The translations under genes and the position numbers were made by a program. A stretch of DNA of 5,391 nucleotides from positions 1-5,391 of the forward strand of contig JBAZSR010000234.1 of assembly GCA_041662295.1 (NCBI GenBank), read 5' to 3'. A model generated the notes under the pieces. The model had not been told where the DNA came from. It saw only the letters and a list, made by a program, of their open reading frames with translations, and searched no databases. Below, piece after piece: positions 1 through 5,010 of the stretch (the first letter of the stretch is position 1; each line of letters opens with the position of its first letter). Source of the DNA: JACQWX01 sp041662295 (GTDB lineage Bacteria; Elusimicrobiota; Elusimicrobia; UBA1565; UBA9628).

Positions 1-39
1 GATCCCGCCCTTCTTCTCCGCCTTCTGGGTCTTCTTCAC
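1..39 (-). CDS. Start of an unidentified gene, cut by the left window edge
   Basis: Only the first 13 codons are present. Reading leftward from a GTG at 39, the product begins MKKTQKAEKKGGI and stays open to base 1. The call rests on the start region: a perfect AGGAGG lies 5 bases upstream of the GTG, and the gene follows the dus stop codon on the same strand after 66 bases. The N-terminus is very lysine-rich, with six lysines in 13 residues, and polar. It therefore looks like a cytoplasmic or nucleic-acid-associated protein rather than one with a signal peptide, but that is inference. Too little is visible to name a family. It may be co-transcribed with dus or use the weak promoter candidate between them. 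Confidence 0.6.
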   Translation of the reverse strand, partial: MKKTQKAEKKGGI

Positions 40-44
40 GTGTT

Positions 45-50
45 CCTCCT
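45..50 (-). promoter_or_regulatory. Shine-Dalgarno for the left-edge gene
   Basis: The minus strand reads AGGAGG here, a full match to the anti-Shine-Dalgarno complement, followed by AACAC and then GTG at 39. It fixes the start of the partial gene even though GTG is a weaker start codon. Confidence 0.65.
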
Positions 51-64
51 CGCGTTCTGCGGCT

Positions 65-87
65 GGGGCTATTCTGCCAAAAGCCCC
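65..87. repeat. Short inverted repeat between dus and the left-edge gene
   Basis: GGGGCT at 65-70 and AGCCCC at 82-87 are perfect complements around an 11-base loop. No T-run follows on either strand, so it does not look like a standard intrinsic terminator. It could be an operator, a weak attenuating hairpin after dus, or chance. Confidence 0.35.
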
Positions 88-99
88 GGTGAAAGGCAA
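71..99 (-). promoter_or_regulatory. Weak sigma70-like promoter candidate before the left-edge gene
   Basis: On the minus strand TTGCCT (99-94) and CAGAAT (76-71) are separated by 17 bases. Each matches the -35 or -10 consensus at four of six positions. Transcription would start near 64, giving a leader of roughly 25 bases. A six-base-pair inverted repeat (65-70 with 82-87) overlaps the spacer. In a high-GC background such matches arise by chance, and readthrough from dus is equally possible. Confidence 0.25.
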
Positions 100-105
100 C
101 AGGCG

Positions 106-1113
106 TCAGCGGCCGAAGAAATCCTCGATGAGCCTTCGCATCTCGGTGGTGCCGGGCGCTCCACAAAGCGCCACTCTTAGAGGCTTGGCGCGCGGCAGGC
201 CCGCGGTGTACCAGGCGCCGATGCGCCGCATGTTGAGCATGGCCGAGCGCTCTCCCAGGTGCCGGACCTCGAGGTCGAGGTGCTGCAGAAGGGTCTCCCG
301 CTTGTCTCGTCGCGCGGGAGGAGGAGGGGGGGGCTTGTCCTCAAGAGCGGCCTCGATCTCCTTATATAGCCAGGGGTTGCCGAGTCCCCCCCGGCCCACC
401 ATGACGCCGTCGCACCCGCTCTCCCGCACCATGCGGACCGCGTCTTCGGCCTTGAAGATGTCGCCATTGCCGATGACCGGGATGGTGACGGCCCTTTTGA
501 CCAGGGCCAGGACCCCGTGGTCCGCCGGAACGGAGTAGTTCTGCTTCCCGGTCCTGCCGTGCACCGCGATGCCGGCGAGGCCCTCGGCCTGGGCGATGAT
601 GGCCAGGGCCACGGCCTCGTCCCCGCTCTCGTCCCGGAAGCCCTTCCTGAACTTGGCGGTCAGGGGGACCTTCTTGAGAGCCTTGCGGACGGCCGCGAAG
701 ATGCGGCCGACCTTGCGGGGCTCCTCCATCAGCGCCGAGCCCTCGCCGTTTTTGACCACCTTGGGCACGGAGCAGCCGAGGTTGATGTCGATGAGGTCGA
801 AGCCGCGCTCTTCGAGGATGGCCGCGGCCCTGGCCATGACCGCGGCGTCGTGCCCAAGGAGCTGGGCGGCCAGGGGCCGGTCCTCCGGCGCGGTCCCGAG
901 CAGCTCGAGGGTCTTGCGGCTGGCGCGCACGAGCGAGTTGGCCGAGATCATCTCCGTGCACGCGAAGGCCAGCCCGCGCTGGCGCGCCACGAGACGGAAT
1001 GCGACGTCCGTGCAGTCCGCCATGGGGGATTGGAGGACCTTCGAGGGTAGGTGGAGCGTTCCTAGGCCGAGACCGGTCATGCCGGCAGGTAGTTTATCCG
1101 GCAGGGGAGGCAT
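106..1113 (-). CDS. dusB: tRNA-dihydrouridine synthase, DusB/NifR3 type
   Basis: FMN- and NADPH-dependent enzyme that reduces specific uridines of tRNA to dihydrouridine in the cytoplasm. From the ATG at 1113 it has 335 residues; numbers here count from that ATG. The TIM barrel opens with SPMADCTD (29-36, usual form APMAGVTD), then TEMISANSLV (53-62), a NifR3-type signature. The active-site loop NLGCSVPKVVKNGEGSAL (111-128) has catalytic Cys114. Lys154, HGRT (185-188), GNGD (215-218) and VGRGG (239-243) are FMN/substrate-site motifs. RRIGAWYTAGLP (296-307) marks the C-terminal tRNA-binding helical domain. Odd points are GCS where the family normally has GCP, and six prolines in the inter-domain linker. 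The start is uncertain: an in-frame TTG lies at 1119, and an ATG at 1080 gives a more typical N-terminus; none has a strong ribosome binding site. The family call is firm; the DusB subtype is likely. Confidence 0.93.
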   Translation of the reverse strand: MPPLPDKLPAGMTGLGLGTLHLPSKVLQSPMADCTDVAFRLVARQRGLAFACTEMISANSLVRASRKTLELLGTAPEDRPLAAQLLGHDAAVMARAAAILEERGFDLIDINLGCSVPKVVKNGEGSALMEEPRKVGRIFAAVRKALKKVPLTAKFRKGFRDESGDEAVALAIIAQAEGLAGIAVHGRTGKQNYSVPADHGVLALVKRAVTIPVIGNGDIFKAEDAVRMVRESGCDGVMVGRGGLGNPWLYKEIEAALEDKPPPPPPARRDKRETLLQHLDLEVRHLGERSAMLNMRRIGAWYTAGLPRAKPLRVALCGAPGTTEMRRLIEDFFGR

Positions 1114-1153
1114 CGTCAAGCGGTCCCATCCGCGGGCAGCGGGTGCAAGCGGG

Positions 1154-1183
1154 TTGACACCGCGGGCCGGGGGTCAGTATCAT
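1154..1183 (+). promoter_or_regulatory. Sigma70-type promoter of the double-receiver gene
   Basis: A perfect -35 box TTGACA (1154-1159) is followed after 18 bases by TATCAT (1178-1183), five of six matches to TATAAT. Transcription would start near 1190, leaving a leader of about 24 bases that carries the ribosome binding site. It lies in the only gap of about 100 bases in the window, between the divergent dus and receiver genes. CCGCGGGC occurs at 1130-1137 and again at 1160-1167, directly after the -35 box; whether this is an operator is unknown. No convincing promoter for dus was seen on the opposite strand. Confidence 0.7.
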
Positions 1184-1201
1184 GGCGGCTGGACGCGAGG
1201 T

Positions 1202-1206
1202 GGAGG
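1202..1206 (+). promoter_or_regulatory. Shine-Dalgarno deciding the double-receiver start
   Basis: GGAGG, inside the longer purine stretch GAGGTGGAGG, lies 7 bases before the ATG at 1214. The reading frame stays open far upstream across the antisense of dus, so this site and the promoter just before it fix the true start. Confidence 0.8.
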
Positions 1207-1213
1207 CATTGGG

Positions 1214-1957
1214 ATGAGCAAGATCATGGTCGTGCACCCCGACACGGGGATCGCCGGGCGGTTGAGCGCCCTGCTCGTCGGGCAGAAGCATGAAGTGCGG
1301 ACCTTCCGGGAGGGCCGTCCCGCCCTGGAGGCCTTCGTCGCCGAGAAGCCCGAGTTCATCCTGGTCAACGACGTCCTGCCCGACACGGCCGACCACGCGC
1401 TCTTCGCCGAGATCATGAAGGTCGATCCCGCGGCCAAGGTCCTCGTGATCAGCGTGCTCGAGGACCAGCAGGAGGCGGAGGGGCTCTCTAGGTTCGGCAT
1501 CCGGAGCTTCCGGCCCGAGGAGGTCGTGGGCGTGGTGGATAAACTCCGGAAGGCCGCCGGCCAACTCAAGCGCCCCGCCGAAAAGACCAAGCCCCGCATC
1601 GTCGCGATCGACGACGACTCCGCGGTCACGGAGATGCTCGAGAGCGCGCTGACGCTGACCGGCTACGAGGTCGCGTGCGCCGAGGACGGCCTCAAGGGCC
1701 TGGCCCTGGTCAAGAAGGTCAAGCCCCAGCTGGTCCTTCTGGACGTCGCCATGCCCAGGATGACCGGGCCCGAGACGCTCAAGCTCATCCGGGAGTTCGA
1801 TCCCCGCGTCGGCGTGGTGATGATCACCGGGGACAGCAGCTTCGAGATGATGGAGGAGTGCCGGAGATACGGGGCCTTCGACTACCTGGTGAAGCCCTTC
1901 TCGATCGACTACCTGCTCTTCTGCGTCTACTCCCGGATTCTTCTGGCGACGATCTAG
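1214..1957 (+). CDS. Stand-alone double-receiver response regulator (degenerate REC + canonical REC)
   Basis: Cytoplasmic two-component signalling protein of 247 residues: REC1 about 1-115, a basic linker 116-128, REC2 about 128-245, and nothing after. REC2 is complete: acidic Asp133-Asp134 in RIVAIDDD, phospho-acceptor Asp177 in LVLLDVAMP, Thr205 in VVMITGD, and Lys227-Pro228 in DYLVKPF. REC1 keeps the fold pattern but has lost the chemistry. The acidic pair is His8-Pro9, followed by Asp10. The acceptor position is Asn52 in LVNDVLP, with Asp53 one step out of register. The conserved lysine is Arg100. REC1 is thus probably a pseudo-receiver used for binding or dimerisation. With no DNA-binding or enzymatic domain, the protein may act as a CheY-like effector, a phosphorelay intermediate or a phosphate sink. 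It has its own promoter and no kinase nearby. It converges on the exporter operon and overlaps its last gene by four bases, so a shared function is not implied. Confidence 0.92.
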   Translation: MSKIMVVHPDTGIAGRLSALLVGQKHEVRTFREGRPALEAFVAEKPEFILVNDVLPDTADHALFAEIMKVDPAAKVLVISVLEDQQEAEGLSRFGIRSFRPEEVVGVVDKLRKAAGQLKRPAEKTKPRIVAIDDDSAVTEMLESALTLTGYEVACAEDGLKGLALVKKVKPQLVLLDVAMPRMTGPETLKLIREFDPRVGVVMITGDSSFEMMEECRRYGAFDYLVKPFSIDYLLFCVYSRILLATI

Positions 1958-2394
1958 CGGTCCGCCGGCCGGGAGGCGGGTTCGATCATGAAGCCCAGGG
2001 TCTTGAGGACCGCGCCTTTCTCGTCCTGGATCTCCACGGACCAGGGCCCGGACGCGGAAGGGGGGATGTCCTTGCGGCTCCAGGTCCGCCACGGGATGCG
2101 TTTGACGGGCTGGACCGAGCGGTAGACGTCCCGGTCCTTGTGGCGCCAAAGGAAGACGATCGTGGTCGGAGCTTCCGCGGCTTTGACCTCGGTCCAGCAC
2201 ACGAGGCTGCCCACCGAGGCCGGGAACTTCCACGCCGGCTCGAACGGAGCCTTGTTTTCGACGCCCTGGGCGATGACGGATGTGCCCAGCAGGGTCGCGG
2301 GTTCGGCCGCCTCCTGCGCCCCTGCCGCGCCCGCGGCGAGCGCCGCGGCCAGGGCGAGGCCTGTCCAGATGGACGGATGCTCTCTCTTCATCAT
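1954..2394 (-). CDS. Exported DUF2914-like protein, last gene of the ABC operon
   Basis: Protein of 146 residues. A basic N-terminus (MMKREH), a hydrophobic stretch (about 9-24) and an AGA|Q site near residue 26 form a Sec signal peptide. No lipobox cysteine follows, so it is probably soluble in the periplasm. The mature part resembles DUF2914: a strand with a single Cys at SLVCWTEV (63-70), TTIVFLWRHKDRDVY (77-91), the hallmark WRTWSRKDI (102-110), then GPWSVEIQDEKGAVL (116-130). Its biochemical role is unknown; DUF2914 looks like a small beta-rich module. Its ATG overlaps the stop of the upstream permease as ATGA, and no good ribosome binding site is present, which implies translational coupling and a role tied to the exporter. 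A second ATG at 2391 would only remove one residue. The stop codon shares CTAG with that of the converging receiver gene. Gene call firm; family assignment from recalled motifs. Confidence 0.8.
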   Translation of the reverse strand: MMKREHPSIWTGLALAAALAAGAAGAQEAAEPATLLGTSVIAQGVENKAPFEPAWKFPASVGSLVCWTEVKAAEAPTTIVFLWRHKDRDVYRSVQPVKRIPWRTWSRKDIPPSASGPWSVEIQDEKGAVLKTLGFMIEPASRPADR

Positions 2395-3674
2395 TCGTAG
2401 TGGAGGGACTCCACCGGGTCCAGGCGCGAGGCCTGCCAGGCCGGGTAGAGGGAGAAGAAGAAGCCCGTGCCCAAGGCCACCAGGAGCGCCCAGCCCACGG
2501 AGGCGGCGCCCATGGGAGCCATGAACTCGGGGTCCGGGGCGAGCTTGTCCACGAGGAGCCAGCCGATGCCGGTGCCGATGAGGCCGCCGATGGCGCCGAT
2601 GGCCATGGCCTCGACCACGAACTGGGCGATGATGTCGAGCCTGGTCGCGCCCAGGGCCCGGCGGATGCCGATCTCGCGGATGCGGGAGAAGATGGTGGCC
2701 AGGGTCACGTTCATGATGCCGATGCCGCTGGCCAGGATCGCCACGATGCCGATGACGAGGATGGAGTTCGCGCGGTCCTTCATGCGCTTCATGGCGCCCT
2801 GGGCGATGTCGCGGTAGTCCTTGACCTCGAAGTCCTTCTCCCCGCGGTGGCGGGATTTGAGCAGCATGCTGACGCGGTTGAGGTAGACGCCCACGGTCGC
2901 GGCGTCCCCGGAATCCACGTGGATCTGGTCCACCTGCTCCACGCCCCCGCTCCTGCCCCAGCGCCGGCCCAGGGTGTACTGGTAGGTGGTGATGGGCACG
3001 AGGATCGTGCCGTTGCCGCCGTAGCCCTCGCGCATCCAGCGGGGGTCGCGGTCGCGCGGCGGCTCGGTGATGACGCCCACGACCGTGAAGAGGTGTTCCT
3101 CGAGGAGGATCTCCTTGCCCACGAGCTCGCGCTGGTTGAGGAGCTTTTCGATGGGTTTGACCGTGAAATACTTGGCCCACCACTGCTTCTTGACCCAGCC
3201 TCCAGGCTGGATGATGACGCAGACCCTCTTGGCCTCATCCACGTCCGTGCTGTCGAGAAAGCGGCCCTTGAGCGCGTAGACCCAGTCGCGCCTGGCCCAC
3301 TCGTGGGTGACTCCCCAGACGTTGATGCTGTCCTCCTTGAAGTCTCCAAGGCGCATTCGCGTGCCCCAGCGCCGCACGATCGGGGAGACCATGTGGAGCT
3401 CCGGGAAGTTCTTGCGCAGCTGGACCGCGTCCTGCCAGGTCAGGCCCTTGGAGAGTCCCCGCGACACGTAGTTCTGCTTCTTGTCGATCCGGATGCGGCC
3501 GGGCCCCGAGAGCGTGATGAACTTGAGCCAGCGCTCCTTCATGCCGCCTGTCTGGGAGAGGGTGTAGAGCACGGCTGCCACGCCGATGGCGAGCGAGAGG
3601 CAGGTCAGGGCCGAGCGGACCTTGTGGGCCCGGATCTCAAGGTACGCGGTGCGGCCGAGCTCTGAGGCCTTCAT
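2391..3674 (-). CDS. MacB/FtsX-type ABC transporter permease, second of a tandem pair
   Basis: Inner-membrane subunit of 427 residues with the MacB/LolC-E layout. A short cytoplasmic N-terminus precedes TM1 (about 21-40), then a large periplasmic MacB_PCD-like domain (about 42-303), then FtsX-type TM2 (about 304-326), TM3 (about 348-375) and TM4 (about 390-410). Between TM2 and TM3 is the family signature GIGIMNVTLA, FSRIREIGIRRALGA and RLDI, the cytoplasmic segment that contacts the ATPase. The C-terminus PAWQASRLDPVESLHYE is the usual family ending. Such permeases do not carry substrate through a channel but transmit ATPase motion to the periplasm. The start at 3674 has GAGGAG 8 bases upstream and follows the stop of its paralogue after a single base. 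Its periplasmic domain shares many landmarks with the neighbour (YVSRGLSKGLT 69-79, PGGWVKK 157-163, PPRDRDPRW 205-213), pointing to tandem duplication. The substrate cannot be told from sequence. Confidence 0.93.
   Translation of the reverse strand: MKASELGRTAYLEIRAHKVRSALTCLSLAIGVAAVLYTLSQTGGMKERWLKFITLSGPGRIRIDKKQNYVSRGLSKGLTWQDAVQLRKNFPELHMVSPIVRRWGTRMRLGDFKEDSINVWGVTHEWARRDWVYALKGRFLDSTDVDEAKRVCVIIQPGGWVKKQWWAKYFTVKPIEKLLNQRELVGKEILLEEHLFTVVGVITEPPRDRDPRWMREGYGGNGTILVPITTYQYTLGRRWGRSGGVEQVDQIHVDSGDAATVGVYLNRVSMLLKSRHRGEKDFEVKDYRDIAQGAMKRMKDRANSILVIGIVAILASGIGIMNVTLATIFSRIREIGIRRALGATRLDIIAQFVVEAMAIGAIGGLIGTGIGWLLVDKLAPDPEFMAPMGAASVGWALLVALGTGFFFSLYPAWQASRLDPVESLHYE
2679..2728. repeat. 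50-base near-identical repeat, copy in permease 2
   Basis: Matches 3967-4016 in the paralogous permease with a single mismatch (2695 versus 3983), including a 33-base perfect run at 2696-2728. It encodes the GIGIMNVTLA and FSRI segment after TM2. Protein constraint explains part of it; retained synonymous identity suggests recent duplication or gene conversion. Confidence 0.85.
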
Positions 3675-3675
3675 G

Positions 3676-5010
3676 TCACTCGCTCCTCAGGGCGTCCACG
3701 GGGTCGAGCTTGCTCGCCTGGTAGGCCGGGTAGAGCGCGAAGAGCGCGGCCACGAGAGCCGCCACGGCCATGCCGATCAAGCCGTGGTACCATGCCACGG
3801 TCGCGACGTCGCGGTCCGCGGCCTTGGCGAAGGTGGAGAGCCCGAGCACGCCTAAGCCGATGCCGGCGAGTCCCCCTGCCAGGCCCAGGAGCGCGGCCTC
3901 GACCAGGAACTGGGCCATGATGTCGAGCTTGGAGGCGCCGAGCGCCCTGCGGATGCCGATCTCCTTGATGCGGGAGAAGATGATGGCCAGGGTCACGTTC
4001 ATGATGCCGATGCCGCCCGCGAAGAGCGCGACCGCGCCGAGGATGATGGCCGCGATGAGCCACTTCTTGGCCTCGGCGAGCTCGTTTTCGACCATGTCCC
4101 GCATGTCGTTGACCTCGAAGTCCTCCTCCCCGCGGTGCCGGGATTTGAGCAGGGCCGAGATGGAGGCCTTGGCCCTGGCCACGGTCTCCTGCGAGCCCGT
4201 GTCCACCACGATGGACTCCACCGCGGTCGGGGGGGCGGAGTCGTTCTGGTTCCCAAGGACCTTCTGGAAGGTCGAGATGGGGATGACGATGCCGGGCTGG
4301 TTCCAGGAGAACCAGCGAGGGTCCTCGTCGCGCGGAGGGTTCTTGAGGGTGCCCACCACCTTGAAGACGCGGCCTTCGATGAGGAGGTCCTTGCCCAGCA
4401 GGTCGTGCCGGGAGGAGTACTCCTCGAACTCGCTCTTCCAGCTCCAGAACGAGGCCCAGAACGGCTTCTTGATCCAGCCTCCCGGGACGACCACGACGCA
4501 GACCCTGGCCGCGTAGCGCACGTCCCAGTCGTTGAGGAAGCGTCCGCCGACCGTGTAGACCCAGTCGCGCTTGCGCCAATCCGGAGTGATGCCCTGGACC
4601 ATGGCGTCCGCGATCTTGGTCTGGCCGTCGTGGACCGTGGCGCCCCAGCGGCCCATGAGGGGATAGACCATGTGGAGGCTCGGGAACTCCGAGCGGATGG
4701 CATCCGCGTCCTCCGTGGTCAGGCCCCGGGAGAGGCCGCGGGAGACGTAGTCGCGCTTAGCCTCGACCTCCATGCGGCCCGGGCCGAGGAGGTCCATGGC
4801 CTTGGTCATGGCGTCCTGCATGCCCTTGACCTGGGCCAGGGTGTAGATGAGGGAGGCTACGCCGACCGCGATGGCCGCGAAGCTCAGGACCGAGCGGAAC
4901 TTGTTGGTGCGGATCTCGCGAAGGCCGGTCTTGCAGGCCTCCCCCAGGGAGAGCGCTGCCGACCGGGCTGCGCCGGCTTCAGCGGCTTCAGGACTCCTGG
5001 AGACGGCCAT
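3676..5010 (-). CDS. MacB/FtsX-type ABC transporter permease, first of a tandem pair
   Basis: Inner-membrane subunit of 444 residues, paralogous to the next gene. A longer cytoplasmic N-terminus (about 38 residues, Ala/Glu-rich at first) leads to TM1 (about 39-59). A periplasmic MacB_PCD-like domain (about 61-316) has the landmarks YVSRGLSRGLT (88-98), RDWVY (148-152), PGGWIKK (176-182), PPRDEDPRW (225-233) and LLKSRHRGEEDFEV (287-300). FtsX-type TM2 (about 317-339), TM3 (about 366-393) and TM4 (about 408-428) follow. The coupling segment is GIGIMNVTLA, FSRIKEIGIRRALGAS (345-360) and KLDI; the end is YPAYQASKLDPVDALRSE. The ATG at 5010 sits inside the ATPase gene (23-base overlap) with GAGGA 6 bases upstream, so the two should be made together. 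With the second permease it most likely forms a heterodimer on the shared ATPase, as LolC and LolE do, but homodimers are not excluded. Confidence 0.93.
   Translation of the reverse strand: MAVSRSPEAAEAGAARSAALSLGEACKTGLREIRTNKFRSVLSFAAIAVGVASLIYTLAQVKGMQDAMTKAMDLLGPGRMEVEAKRDYVSRGLSRGLTTEDADAIRSEFPSLHMVYPLMGRWGATVHDGQTKIADAMVQGITPDWRKRDWVYTVGGRFLNDWDVRYAARVCVVVVPGGWIKKPFWASFWSWKSEFEEYSSRHDLLGKDLLIEGRVFKVVGTLKNPPRDEDPRWFSWNQPGIVIPISTFQKVLGNQNDSAPPTAVESIVVDTGSQETVARAKASISALLKSRHRGEEDFEVNDMRDMVENELAEAKKWLIAAIILGAVALFAGGIGIMNVTLAIIFSRIKEIGIRRALGASKLDIMAQFLVEAALLGLAGGLAGIGLGVLGLSTFAKAADRDVATVAWYHGLIGMAVAALVAALFALYPAYQASKLDPVDALRSE
3683..3688 (-). promoter_or_regulatory. Shine-Dalgarno of permease 2, inside the end of permease 1
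   Basis: The minus strand reads GAGGAG, 8 bases before the ATG at 3674, within the last codons of the upstream permease. It supports independent re-initiation at the one-base junction. Confidence 0.7.
3967..4016. repeat. 50-base near-identical repeat, copy in permease 1
   Basis: Partner of 2679-2728: 49 of 50 bases match by direct reading, in direct orientation and 1288 bases apart. It lies in the coding sequence of the coupling region after TM2. Confidence 0.85.

Noticed and set aside
569..1213. Upstream extension of the double-receiver reading frame
   Set aside because: This part is antisense to dus and matches no family. The promoter (1154-1183), GGAGG (1202-1206) and the conserved receiver start all place the true start at 1214.
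1962..1979. CCGCC/GGCGG hairpin as a terminator of the double-receiver gene
   Set aside because: The 5-bp stem is not followed by a T-run on the plus strand and lies in the coding end of the converging gene; GC-rich inverted repeats of this size are expected by chance.
1094..2233. 379-codon open frame on the minus strand across the double-receiver gene
   Set aside because: Shadow of the receiver gene: no motifs, Gly/Asp/Leu-rich composition, and it crosses the promoter region and a real convergent gene.
2395..3183. Upstream extension of the DUF2914-like reading frame
   Set aside because: It is out of frame with and inside permease 2 and gives a low-complexity Gly/Arg/His product. The signal peptide begins right at the ATG in the ATGA overlap.
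2280..3665. 461-codon open frame on the plus strand
   Set aside because: It is antisense to permease 2 and the DUF2914-like gene. The product is an Ala/Gly/Asp/His-rich low-complexity string without domain motifs, a usual by-product of high GC; the minus-strand frame has clear family signatures.
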